From Fen-1273 sp963837815 (GTDB taxonomy: Bacteria; Bacteroidota; Ignavibacteria; UBA10030; UBA6906): 64,000 nt of DNA. Shown here piece after piece: positions 42,136 through 50,052 of the stretch; positions within the stretch are counted from its first letter, which is position 1, and every line of letters begins with the position of its first letter. A model generated the notes under the pieces. It did not search any database. It worked only from the letters and a program-made list of their open reading frames with translations, and had not been told where the DNA came from. Both the position numbers and the translations under genes were made by a program. Location of the stretch: the NCBI GenBank assembly GCA_963837815.1, contig CAWIOS010000013.1:992001-1056000 (forward strand), read 5' to 3'.

Positions 42136-43070
42136 TGAGTTTTCCCCTGGTGATGTGACTCCTCCGTGAACGACAATACGAGGTTTTCAAGCGCTTCGCG
42201 CGGCACCGGCGCGAGCGATCCGCCTTCGGCGGCAAGCCGGACGGTCTCCAGCGTCATCCGCGTGAAATACGGCAGGAGCGCCGGGACCGAAACCCGGACG
42301 GCTTCCAGATGCCTGCTGACGGTGCCGACCCCCCCGCGGGCGACCGGCCCGCTCAGCGCGGCGGCCGGCGACGTCGCGAAAACGTTCCGGAGCGTCGCCT
42401 CGATGATCGGTCTGAAGGGATCGAGCGAGGGCTCCTTCCCTCCGGTCACCGCGGATGTCATCTCCCGGATCACACCGAGAAGGGCGTTCAGGTGATTGGA
42501 CGCTACAACACACGTCGCGTGATACAGCTCCCTGGACTCCGGGGGGACCCGGAGGAGTCGCCCGCGGAGCGCCCGGGCGAGACGCCCCGCGACGAGAAGC
42601 GCCCTCGGCGATCCGTCCGCGCCGTACCAGATGCCGCGCGCCGACGTGACCATTGCCCGGGGAGGAAAACTCCGTGGAAACGTCTGGAGCGGATGGAACG
42701 AAAACACGGCGGAGCCCCGTTCCTCCAGGGGCGCGAGGACCGCCGCGGTCAGCATCCCCGAGGCGTGACAGAAACTCGTCCGCCTGAAATCCAGTCCTTC
42801 AAGTCGCGCGAGCATCTCCGCAACACCCCGGACCGCATCGTGAGGCGTCGTGATGAACACGATGCCGGTCTCCGGAGGGATCGCATTGAGCGTATCGGCG
42901 TACACGCGGCAGCGGAGATAGGATGCGGCCGCGCGGGCGGAGGAGCGGGTGTGCGACACGACTGCGGTGATGCGTGCCCCCTCCTCCGTGAGAACTCTGC
43001 CGAGAACCGTGCCGACCTTCCCGGCGCCCACGATTGCGACCCGGAGGCCGCTCTTCCGCCGCGGCGCCAT
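42132..43070 (-). CDS. Rossmann-like and DUF2520 domain protein
   Basis: A 312-residue protein with an NAD(P)-binding N-terminus (RVAIVGAGKVGTVLGRVLTEEGARITAVVSH) and the DUF2520 domain (FSFHPLQTFP, ATCVVASNHLNALL, ALSGPVARGGVGTVSRHLEAV). It resembles ketopantoate or pyrroline-carboxylate reductases. The function is not proven. Its ATG shares one base with the stop of the Memo-like gene, showing tight coupling with the AmmeMemoRadiSam genes. Confidence 0.85.
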   Translation of the reverse strand: MAPRRKSGLRVAIVGAGKVGTVLGRVLTEEGARITAVVSHTRSSARAAASYLRCRVYADTLNAIPPETGIVFITTPHDAVRGVAEMLARLEGLDFRRTSFCHASGMLTAAVLAPLEERGSAVFSFHPLQTFPRSFPPRAMVTSARGIWYGADGSPRALLVAGRLARALRGRLLRVPPESRELYHATCVVASNHLNALLGVIREMTSAVTGGKEPSLDPFRPIIEATLRNVFATSPAAALSGPVARGGVGTVSRHLEAVRVSVPALLPYFTRMTLETVRLAAEGGSLAPVPREALENLVLSFTEESHHQGKTQ

Positions 43071-43915
43071 CAGTACGCCACCGCGCTCATGTACCCGACG
43101 ACACGGCTCCTGTCCCCCGTGACGTCACCCGACGTTGCGTAGCCGGCGACCTCGAGACGGGACGCTCCAAGGATTTTCAGCGCCGTCATGACGGCGACCG
43201 CAGGGCCTCCCCCGCACGCCTCAGCCGTCCCGTCCGCAATATGCGACATGAGCGCGCGCGGGTCAAACGCATTCACGTCGCCGATCACCACACTGTCGAT
43301 CTCTCGCGCCTCCCTGTCGGCGTGAAAATGGGAGAGATCCGTGCTCGCGACAAGGAGTGCATTCCTGCCCCGGAGGACCGTGCCCAGCGCCTCTCCGAGA
43401 GCATAGCACGTTTCAGGGGTCTGGTGCCCAATGACAAGGGGGAGGATCGAGAAATCCCCCAGGACAGACTGAAGGAAGGGGACGTGGACTTCAACGGCGT
43501 GCTCCGGACCGTGCCCCTTCAGGGAAGCCCGAACGAACGGGGCGGCGGAACAGAGGGCCGTCCGCAGATCGGCGTCGACGGGGACGCTCCCCAGCGGAGT
43601 GGCGTAGGCGTCCCCGTCAAAGACGGAGACACCCTCGAAGAATTCCCTGTGGCTCGGCGCAACGATGACCGCGACGTTGTACGCACCCTTTGTGAGTTTC
43701 TCGTACGCAAGCGCAGCGGTCGGTCCCGAGTACGGGTACCCCGCATGGGGGGCGATGATCCCCCTGACCGGGGAATCCCCTTCCCCTTTGTTTGCGTGCA
43801 TCATTCCGGCAATGAGGCGGGCCAGTTCGCCCGGATCCCCCGGATAAAACACGCCCGCAACCGAGGCGGGGCGTATCCTCTCTTCCCGGCGATCACCTGT
43901 TCGCATGTTCTTCAT
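43070..43915 (-). CDS. amrB: AmmeMemoRadiSam system protein B (Memo family)
   Basis: A 281-residue Memo-like protein of the extradiol-dioxygenase/nitrilase-like fold. Typical motifs: RPASVAGVFYPGDPGELARLI, APHAGYPYSGPTAALAYEKL, VIVAPSHREFFEGVSVF, EHAVEVHVPFLQ, LVASTDLSHFHAD, and GYATSGDVTGD. The histidines (HAGY, PSH, EVHV) are presumed metal ligands. ATG 43915 or ATG 43906 may start it; both lie inside the end of amrA. Function unknown; known to cluster with AMMECR1 and a radical SAM protein. Confidence 0.9.
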   Translation of the reverse strand: MKNMRTGDRREERIRPASVAGVFYPGDPGELARLIAGMMHANKGEGDSPVRGIIAPHAGYPYSGPTAALAYEKLTKGAYNVAVIVAPSHREFFEGVSVFDGDAYATPLGSVPVDADLRTALCSAAPFVRASLKGHGPEHAVEVHVPFLQSVLGDFSILPLVIGHQTPETCYALGEALGTVLRGRNALLVASTDLSHFHADREAREIDSVVIGDVNAFDPRALMSHIADGTAEACGGGPAVAVMTALKILGASRLEVAGYATSGDVTGDRSRVVGYMSAVAY

Positions 43916-44447
43916 TGACAACCTCTGCGGTGAACATGGAGAGTCTTGCTCCGGGTTCTTTCCATGCCCCGGTTCTGAGACCTGCTTTCCTGCACAGGTT
44001 CTCGAGGAATTCTTCCCTGTTCCACCCCTCTTCGAGGGGGACCTGGGGGAGAAAGAGCCCGCGTCGACCCCCCGATTCAAGGAGCAGGCCGTGCGTGCCG
44101 ATCCGGATCTCCCCTGCATCCTGTACCGGTTCCAGGGGAGAGAGAACAGACACCTCGAGCAGGGCTTCTTCGAGTTCGTTCGCGCGGAGGGGGGGAAACC
44201 GCGGATCCTCGAGAGCGGATTTCACGGCAACTTCCGCGACAACATTCGCAAGTGGCAGGGGCGAATCGATATATCCTATGCACCCCCTCAGGCGGCCTCC
44301 AAGGCGGATCGTCACGAACGCTCCCCCCGGCCGGGCGAGCCTCCCGGTAACGGGTGCAACGCGCGGAGTCGGCCTGTTCCCAAGCGCGACGGCGATGGCG
44401 CCGCGCGCGATGGCAAGGAGGAGCCGCTGTTCGTCGTCGGTGACCAT
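43893..44447 (-). CDS. amrA: AmmeMemoRadiSam system protein A (AMMECR1 domain)
   Basis: A 184-residue AMMECR1-domain protein. It has GGAFVTIRLGGRLRGCIGYIDSPLPLANVVAEVAVKSALEDPRFPPL and the later LEVSVLSPLEPV, GLLLESGGRRGLFLPQVPLEEGWNREEFLENLCRKAG. The conserved LRGCIG core is present. The biochemical role is unknown. It is divergent from glmM, with a promoter that overlaps a tandem repeat. amrB follows with a 23-base overlap. Confidence 0.92.
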   Translation of the reverse strand: MVTDDEQRLLLAIARGAIAVALGNRPTPRVAPVTGRLARPGGAFVTIRLGGRLRGCIGYIDSPLPLANVVAEVAVKSALEDPRFPPLRANELEEALLEVSVLSPLEPVQDAGEIRIGTHGLLLESGGRRGLFLPQVPLEEGWNREEFLENLCRKAGLRTGAWKEPGARLSMFTAEVVNEEHANR

Positions 44448-44474
44448 GGCCGCCGTTTGACAAAAAAATCAAAC

Positions 44475-44505
44475 GTAACGTAACCAAAACGGGGGTGACT
44501 TTCAA
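44475..44505 (-). promoter_or_regulatory. -33/-7 promoter for amrA
   Basis: Minus strand: TTG (44505-44503), 20 bases, TACGTTAC (44482-44475). A second, perfect TAnnTTTG box, TACGTTTG, lies five bases further on (44477-44470) but has no TTG at the same distance. The -33 TTG is inside the first copy of the 13-base repeat. Confidence 0.6.
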
Positions 44506-44525
44506 GAAGACAACTTTCAAGAAGA
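44498..44525. repeat. Tandem 13-base repeat in the amrA-glmM divergent region
   Basis: ACTTTCAAGAAGA occurs exactly twice, at 44498-44510 and 44513-44525, with a period of 15 bases. Copy one covers the amrA -33 element, and copy two ends 15 bases before the glmM -33 element. The position suggests a regulator-binding site for one or both genes. Confidence 0.7.
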
Positions 44526-44540
44526 GCCCCCTTCCCCGGG

Positions 44541-44571
44541 TTGATTCTCGCGCATGCCTTAAGTACATTTG
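44541..44571 (+). promoter_or_regulatory. -33/-7 promoter for glmM
   Basis: TTG 44541-44543, 20 bases, TACATTTG 44564-44571: the exact TAnnTTTG consensus. The predicted leader to ATG 44613 is about 35 bases. Confidence 0.75.
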
Positions 44572-44612
44572 GCTCCAGATTCGCGAAATCCTTGAACAGA
44601 ATCCGGCATCAC

Positions 44613-46007
44613 ATGTCTCTGATGGTGAGCATATCGGGAATACGCGGCGTTATCGGCGAGTCTCTTACCCCCGAAGCCGTCGTCCGCTACGCGGGGGCGT
44701 TCGGCGACTACTGCCGCAGGGGTCGCCAGTCCCCCCCATCCGTCATCGTGGGGCGGGACGGCAGGAGCACAGGTTCGTTCGTCGTCCCTCTTGTCCGCTC
44801 CGCGCTCGCCGCGAAGGGGGTCAATGTCCGCGACATAGGGATCTGCCCGACGCCGACGGTCCAGATCGCCGTTGAGCGGGGAGCCGCAGAGGGCGGGATT
44901 GCAGTGACGGCAAGCCATAACCCGATGCAGTGGAACGGACTGAAATTCATGGCATCGACGGGGATGTTTCTGGACGGCGAGGAAAACCGGGAGCTGTGGC
45001 AACTGGCGGAAAAAGGGTCGGCGTACGCCCCCTGGCAATCGCTCGGGAGGGAGACTTCCGAGACGGAGTGGCTTGACCGGCACATCGACGCGGTCCTCGG
45101 GCTCGATCTCATGAACATCGACCTGATCCGCAGGCGGCGGTTCCGCGTGGTCCTGGACTGCGTGAATGCGGCCGGAGGGGTAATTGTCCCGCGGCTTCTC
45201 GAAAAGCTGGGGTGCGAGGTCATCGGGCTTAATTGCGACGTTTCGGGGGTGTTCGCGCACACGCCCGAGCCCATCCCCGAAAATCTGACCGCGCTCGCCT
45301 CGCGCGTGCCGATTGAGAATGCGGATCTCGGGATCGCTGTCGACCCTGACGTGGACCGGCTCGTCCTGATAACGGAAAAGGGGGAGCCGTACAGCGAAGA
45401 GTATACGATCGCCTCCGCGGTCGAGTTTGTCCTCGGCCGGCGCGCCGCGCATACATCCGGCAAAAAGCCGAACGTCGTCGTCAACCTCTCCACGACGCGC
45501 GCCGTGGACGACATCGCCCGGGCGCACGGCGCCTCGGTCATACGGACCCCCGTGGGAGAGATCAACGTCGCAAAACGGATGAAAGAGTCCGGCGCGCTTA
45601 TCGGCGGGGAAGGGAGCGGCGGAGTCATACTGCCGGACGTCCATCTCGGCCGGGACGCGATTGTGGGGATAGGCCTCCTTCTCCAGCTTCTCGCAGAATC
45701 GGGGACCACCCTTTCGGGACTGAAGGCCAGGCTCCCGTCGTACCAGATCGCCAAGGGGAAGATCGGGCTCGGCACCGTTTCCCCCGACGAGGTACTGGCG
45801 GCGGTCCGGAAGGCCCACGCGCGGGAGGGGACGATCAACACAGACGACGGGCTCAAGATCGATTTCGAAGAGTACTGGGTGCACCTCCGGAAGTCGAACA
45901 CGGAGCCGATCGTCAGGATCATCGCCGAAGCGCATACGATGGAGCGCGCGGCTGCGGTCGTCGGGGCTTTCACGACCGAGATCAGAACTCTCGCGGGACT
46001 CTCATGA
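44613..46007 (+). CDS. glmM: Phosphoglucosamine mutase/phosphomannomutase
   Basis: A 464-residue alpha-D-phosphohexomutase. The phosphoserine loop is TASHNPMQWNGLKFM (Ser101), the Mg loop is DPDVDRL, the sugar-binding loop is GGEGSGGVILP, and the phosphate-binding loop is RKSNTEPIVRIIAEA. The family cannot be split with certainty between GlmM (glucosamine-phosphate, for peptidoglycan) and phosphomannomutase. The start at ATG 44613 follows the promoter; ATG 44622 is also possible. The end overlaps the EutN/CcmL gene by four bases. Confidence 0.88.
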   Translation: MSLMVSISGIRGVIGESLTPEAVVRYAGAFGDYCRRGRQSPPSVIVGRDGRSTGSFVVPLVRSALAAKGVNVRDIGICPTPTVQIAVERGAAEGGIAVTASHNPMQWNGLKFMASTGMFLDGEENRELWQLAEKGSAYAPWQSLGRETSETEWLDRHIDAVLGLDLMNIDLIRRRRFRVVLDCVNAAGGVIVPRLLEKLGCEVIGLNCDVSGVFAHTPEPIPENLTALASRVPIENADLGIAVDPDVDRLVLITEKGEPYSEEYTIASAVEFVLGRRAAHTSGKKPNVVVNLSTTRAVDDIARAHGASVIRTPVGEINVAKRMKESGALIGGEGSGGVILPDVHLGRDAIVGIGLLLQLLAESGTTLSGLKARLPSYQIAKGKIGLGTVSPDEVLAAVRKAHAREGTINTDDGLKIDFEEYWVHLRKSNTEPIVRIIAEAHTMERAAAVVGAFTTEIRTLAGLS

Positions 46008-46276
46008 TTCTCTGCAGAGTGACCGGGACGATCGTCGCAACGCGGAAGTCGGAGACGCTCCGCGGGAAGAAGATACTCATTGTCCGGCCCGTGGACCTCT
46101 CGGGGTCGCCCGGAGGCAGGGAAATACTCGCGCTCGATACGGCCGACGCCGGGACGGGGGACACCGTCCTCGTCGTCCAGGAGGGACAGGCGGCGGCGCA
46201 GCTTCTCCGGAGGGACGACGTCCCCGTCCACAGCATCGTTGTGGCCGTTGTTGACGGGATCGACCTGTCGGCCTAG
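46004..46276 (+). CDS. EutN/CcmL-family microcompartment vertex protein
   Basis: A 90-residue BMC-P (pentameric vertex) protein. It follows the family pattern from the first residue: MILCRVTGTIVATRKSETLRGKKILIVRP, then ALDTADAGTGDTVLVVQEG and the final IVVAVVDGIDL. These proteins close the corners of bacterial microcompartment shells. No hexameric shell gene is nearby: it sits between glmM and dprA, overlapping glmM by four bases. Single EutN genes in housekeeping surroundings are known as satellite genes. DeoC near the left edge may be a partner. Confidence 0.9.
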   Translation: MILCRVTGTIVATRKSETLRGKKILIVRPVDLSGSPGGREILALDTADAGTGDTVLVVQEGQAAAQLLRRDDVPVHSIVVAVVDGIDLSA

Positions 46277-46281
46277 CGCGC

Positions 46282-47397
46282 ATGACTGTCGATCCGCGCG
46301 ACATTCTCATACTCTCCCGCATCCCCGGAGTCGGACCCGCCCGGCTCCGGGCACTTCTTACGGCATTCGGCGCCGCCACCGCGGTCGCCGCGGCGACTCA
46401 CCGCTCCCTCCGCCGCATCGACGGCATCGAAGAGAAAACCGCCTCCTCCATCGCGTCATTTTTCCGCTCCCGTGCAGCCGGCGAGGCCGCCCGGTTCGCC
46501 GATGATCAGCGGGCGAGGTCGGAGCGGGCCGGGGCGAACGCCGTAACGCTCTGGGACGCGGGATACCCCGAAGCACTCCGTCATATCTACGATCCTCCCC
46601 CGCTCCTTTTTGTCCGCGGAGCGCTCCGGGAAGAAGACGCGCGGTCCGTCGCCGTCGTCGGCACAAGGAGACCGGGCCCGTACGGCCTGCTCATGGCGGA
46701 ACGGTTCGCCGCGTCGCTGGGGGCGGTCGGGCTCACCGTCGTCAGCGGGCTCGCCCGGGGTGTCGATTCGGCGGCGCACGCAACGTGTGTCCGGGGCGGA
46801 TCCAGGACGCTCGCCGTGATCGGCTCCGGGATCGACATCATCTATCCGGCGGAGAACAGGGGACTCGCCGACAGGATCGCCTCGTGCGGCGCGGTGATCT
46901 CGGAGCTCCCTTTTGGATCAAAACCTGACGCGGCCAATTTTCCACGCCGCAACAGGATCGTCAGCGGCATGTCGCTGGCGACTCTTGTTATCGAGACCCC
47001 CCCGGGGGGCGGCGCGATGATCACGGCGGAGATGGCGCTCGAACAGGGGCGCGATGTGTTCGCGGTCCCCTCCGCCGTCTCCGCGGCGGCCCGGAGCGGC
47101 ACAAACCTCCTGATCAAAGAGGGGAAAGCGAAGCTGACGGAGACGGTCGACGACATACTCGTGGAGATCGCTCCGCACCTCCTCCCCCTGAATCAGCCGC
47201 TCCGGCCCGGGACGCCGGACGATCTGACGTTGTTCGAAAGGACGCTCCTCGATGCGTTCGGAGATGACCCGGTCCATATCGATCAGATCGCGGCACTGAC
47301 ACGGGTGGCTGCTCCCGACGCTCTTGTCCACCTTCTCTCGCTGGAATTCAAGGGAGCGGTCAGGCAGCTCCCCGGGAAGCGGTTCGTCCGTCTCTGA
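46282..47397 (+). CDS. dprA: DNA-processing protein DprA
   Basis: Protects incoming single-stranded DNA and loads RecA during transformation. The 371-residue protein has an N-terminal helix-hairpin-helix region (LSRIPGVGPARLRALL), the Rossmann-like core VAVVGTRRPGPYGL, VVSGLARGVDSAAHATCVRGG, IGSGIDIIYPAENRGL, FPRRNRIVSGMS, and a C-terminal winged-helix-like domain (HIDQIAALTRVAAPDALVHLLSLEFKGAVRQLPG). It is complete. Confidence 0.95.
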   Translation: MTVDPRDILILSRIPGVGPARLRALLTAFGAATAVAAATHRSLRRIDGIEEKTASSIASFFRSRAAGEAARFADDQRARSERAGANAVTLWDAGYPEALRHIYDPPPLLFVRGALREEDARSVAVVGTRRPGPYGLLMAERFAASLGAVGLTVVSGLARGVDSAAHATCVRGGSRTLAVIGSGIDIIYPAENRGLADRIASCGAVISELPFGSKPDAANFPRRNRIVSGMSLATLVIETPPGGGAMITAEMALEQGRDVFAVPSAVSAAARSGTNLLIKEGKAKLTETVDDILVEIAPHLLPLNQPLRPGTPDDLTLFERTLLDAFGDDPVHIDQIAALTRVAAPDALVHLLSLEFKGAVRQLPGKRFVRL

Positions 47398-47438
47398 GGG
47401 AGCTTTCTTGTTGTCCGAGAATTCAGTATTTTGTCCAT

Positions 47439-48032
47439 ATGATGCAGGGGGATAGGGATGCGCGCATGTTCGTCATAGGGGAAGCGGTCATCGACGACGA
47501 TGCAGGGCGGGCTTCGTTTTCCTGCGATCTCCGGGCATGCCTGGGCGCATGCTGCACGCTTCCCGGGGGACGGGGCGCTCCGCTGGAGGACGATGAGGTC
47601 CTGGAGATCGCCAAGGCCTTCCCCGCCGCCCGGGCGTTCCTCAGCGAGAGGAGTCTCCGGACAATTGCCTCACTCGGGCTGACCGAGGGGGTCAAGGGAG
47701 ATTTTGCCACTCCCTGTCGTGAGGGGGAGGAGTGCGTGTTTGTCTACTTCGAGGACGGCGTCGCCCGGTGCAGTTTTGAAAGGGCGTACGAGCAGGGGCT
47801 TACCGACTGGCGCAAACCTCTCTCCTGCCATCTTTTCCCGATCAGGATACGGCATTTCGGGAAGGACTTCATCAGGTACGAAATGATCGACGAGTGCGCT
47901 CCGGGGCGCCTCCGCGGCGAAACAGAACAGGTCCCGCTTCGCGATTTCCTCCGGGAACCCCTGATCCGCCGGTACGGCGAGCAGTGGTACGGGAAGTTCA
48001 TCGAAGAGTGCGCGCGGCGCGCAGAGCCCTAG
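47439..48032 (+). CDS. DUF3109-family cysteine-rich protein
   Basis: A 197-residue protein. It has the cysteine cluster FSCDLRACLGACCTLPGGRGAPL near residue 28, then CREGEECVFVY, KPLSCHLFPIRI, and a final ECA. The pattern matches DUF3109 (YkgJ-like), common in Bacteroidota, where the cysteines probably hold a metal or Fe-S cluster. Function unknown. The start may be ATG 47439 or the next codons; all lie close to dprA. Confidence 0.82.
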   Translation: MMQGDRDARMFVIGEAVIDDDAGRASFSCDLRACLGACCTLPGGRGAPLEDDEVLEIAKAFPAARAFLSERSLRTIASLGLTEGVKGDFATPCREGEECVFVYFEDGVARCSFERAYEQGLTDWRKPLSCHLFPIRIRHFGKDFIRYEMIDECAPGRLRGETEQVPLRDFLREPLIRRYGEQWYGKFIEECARRAEP

Positions 48033-48045
48033 ACTCAGGGAATTC

Positions 48046-49497
48046 ATGCTGAACATCTCGCTCCAGCATAAGATGATGATGAAGCTGTCGCCTCAACAGG
48101 TGCAATACCTGAAGATGCTCCAGCTCCCCACGCTTGCGCTGGAACAGAAGATCAAGGCCGAGCTCGAAATGAACCCCCTCCTGGAGGAGGGGTTTGACGA
48201 GGAACAGGACGCCCAGCAGGAGCCGGAGACCCCGGAAGAGGTTGCAGCGGAGACGGCGGAGACGACAAAGGAGGAGACCGCCGCCGACGAGGACTCCTAT
48301 TCGATCGACGATTTCATGAACGACGAGCTTACAGGCCACAAGGTCCGTGAGCCGTACGACAACGAGGAGAAAGAGGATCTCCCGCTGGCGGACGCCATCC
48401 CCATGTACCAGCGCCTCCTGGAGCAGACCGCGCTTCTCAACCTTGACGACGAGGAGCTCCTGACGGGGCAGGAGATCATCGGGAACATCGACGAGGACGG
48501 CTACCTTCGGCGCGACCTTGCGGCGATCGTCCAGGACATCAACCTGACGCACGAGACGCACATCTCGCTCGAAAAAGCCGAGGAGGTGCTCCGGAAGGTC
48601 CAGCGCCTCGACCCCGTGGGAATCGGGAGCCGCTCGCTTCAGGAATGCCTCATCGTCCAGCTCGAAGCGGACCGGGCCGATCCGGCGCTGAAGGCCCTGG
48701 CGCTCCGGATCCTGACCGAGTTCTACGATGACTTCACGATGCGGCATTTCGAGGATCTCGCCAAGAAACTCGGCGTCCCCACCGAGGAGCTCAAGAGAGT
48801 CGTCGAGCTCATCCAGCACCTGAACCCGAAGCCCGGTGAAGGGGAAATCAGCGCGCAGGAGAATTACGTCGTCCCCGATTTCATCGTGACGAAATCGGAA
48901 GAGGACTTCATCATCACGCTGAACGACAGGAACATCCCCCCCCTGAGGATCAACCGCGCGTACAAAGAGCTGATGTCCAAGCGGAAGAAGAACGGCGTCT
49001 CCGCGGAGGCGAAGGACTTCATCCGCCAGAGGTTCGAGGCGGCCAAGTGGTTCATCAGCTCGATCCACCAGCGCCGCGAGACGATGCTGAAGGTGATGCG
49101 GACGATCGTGGAAAAACAGCATGAGTTTTTCGACACCGGGGAAGGCCTCAGGCCGATGATCTACAAGGACATCTCGGAGGTGATCGGGATGGACATCTCG
49201 ACGATAAGCAGGGTTGTCAACAGCAAGTACGTCCAGACCGATTACGGGGTCTTCTCGCTCCGGCACTTCTTCAGCGACTCGATAAGCACGGCCGACGGCG
49301 ACGAGATTTCAAACAAGGAGGTCAAGCGGAAGCTGAAGGCCCTGATCGACGCCGAGGACCCCCTGAAGCCGCTTTCGGATCACAAGCTCGCCGAGCTTCT
49401 GAACGCCGACCGGCTGAACATCGCCCGCCGCACCGTCGCAAAGTACCGGGAAGCGATGCTCATCCCCGTGGCGCGCCTCCGGCGCAAACTCACCTGA
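48046..49497 (+). CDS. rpoN: RNA polymerase sigma-54 factor
   Basis: A 483-residue sigma-54. The region I glutamine- and leucine-rich start is LQHKMMMKLSPQQVQYLKMLQLPTLALEQKIKAELEMNPLLEE. An acidic region II comes next, then the core-binding domain (NIDEDGYLRRDL, VQRLDPVGIGSRSLQECL), and a helix-turn-helix. The RpoN box reads ARRTVAKYREAMLIP at the C-terminus. Sigma-54 needs enhancer-binding ATPases, none of which is in this window, and I found no convincing -24/-12 promoter. Confidence 0.97.
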   Translation: MLNISLQHKMMMKLSPQQVQYLKMLQLPTLALEQKIKAELEMNPLLEEGFDEEQDAQQEPETPEEVAAETAETTKEETAADEDSYSIDDFMNDELTGHKVREPYDNEEKEDLPLADAIPMYQRLLEQTALLNLDDEELLTGQEIIGNIDEDGYLRRDLAAIVQDINLTHETHISLEKAEEVLRKVQRLDPVGIGSRSLQECLIVQLEADRADPALKALALRILTEFYDDFTMRHFEDLAKKLGVPTEELKRVVELIQHLNPKPGEGEISAQENYVVPDFIVTKSEEDFIITLNDRNIPPLRINRAYKELMSKRKKNGVSAEAKDFIRQRFEAAKWFISSIHQRRETMLKVMRTIVEKQHEFFDTGEGLRPMIYKDISEVIGMDISTISRVVNSKYVQTDYGVFSLRHFFSDSISTADGDEISNKEVKRKLKALIDAEDPLKPLSDHKLAELLNADRLNIARRTVAKYREAMLIPVARLRRKLT

Positions 49498-49515
49498 CGG
49501 CCCATCACCCCGCAC

Positions 49516-50052
49516 ATGAACGACATCATCCGTTCCACGACAGTCATCGGTCTCACCTACAGGGGAAAAAGCGTCATCGGGTCCGACGGCCAGGTGACCG
49601 TCGGCGCGACCGTCATGAAGCACCGCGCGCGGAAGATACGGCGGCTGTACAACGGCAGGGTCCTTGCCGGGTTCGCCGGGGCCGCGGCCGACGCCTTCAC
49701 ACTCTTCACGCGGTTCGAGGAGAATCTCGAGAAGACGCACGGCAACCTGGAGCGCGCGGCGGTGGAGCTCGCGCGTGACTGGAGGACGGACAAATACCTG
49801 AGGCAGCTCGAGGCGCTCCTGGCGGTCCTGGACGGCTCGACCTCCCTCGTCATCTCCGGCACCGGGGAGATCATCGAGCCGGATGACGGGATACTTGCCA
49901 TCGGCTCCGGGGGCAGCTTCGCGCTCGCCGCGGCCCGGATGCTCATCAAGCACTCCGACCTTTCCGCGAGGGACATCGTCGAAGAATCACTCCGCGCGGC
50001 GGCGGAAATCTGCATTTACACGAACAACAACATCAGCATCGAAGAACTGTGA
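49516..50052 (+). CDS. hslV: ATP-dependent protease peptidase subunit HslV
   Basis: A 178-residue threonine protease. The propeptide MNDIIRS is removed to expose Thr8 in STTVIGLTYRGKSVIGSDGQVTVG. HRARKIRRLYNGRVLAGFAGAAADAFTLF and IISGTGEIIEPDD are conserved. The subunit forms a double hexamer ring capped by HslU. The stop overlaps the hslU start by four bases. Confidence 0.97.
   Translation: MNDIIRSTTVIGLTYRGKSVIGSDGQVTVGATVMKHRARKIRRLYNGRVLAGFAGAAADAFTLFTRFEENLEKTHGNLERAAVELARDWRTDKYLRQLEALLAVLDGSTSLVISGTGEIIEPDDGILAIGSGGSFALAAARMLIKHSDLSARDIVEESLRAAAEICIYTNNNISIEEL

Noticed and set aside
44559..46231. Two long antisense frames opposite glmM
   Set aside because: Shadows of glmM without domains; they also cover the divergent promoter region.
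47404..47441. TATTTTG box before the DUF3109 gene as another promoter
   Set aside because: The nearest TTG is only 16 bases away, unlike the constant 20 elsewhere, and the gene fits the glmM-dprA operon.
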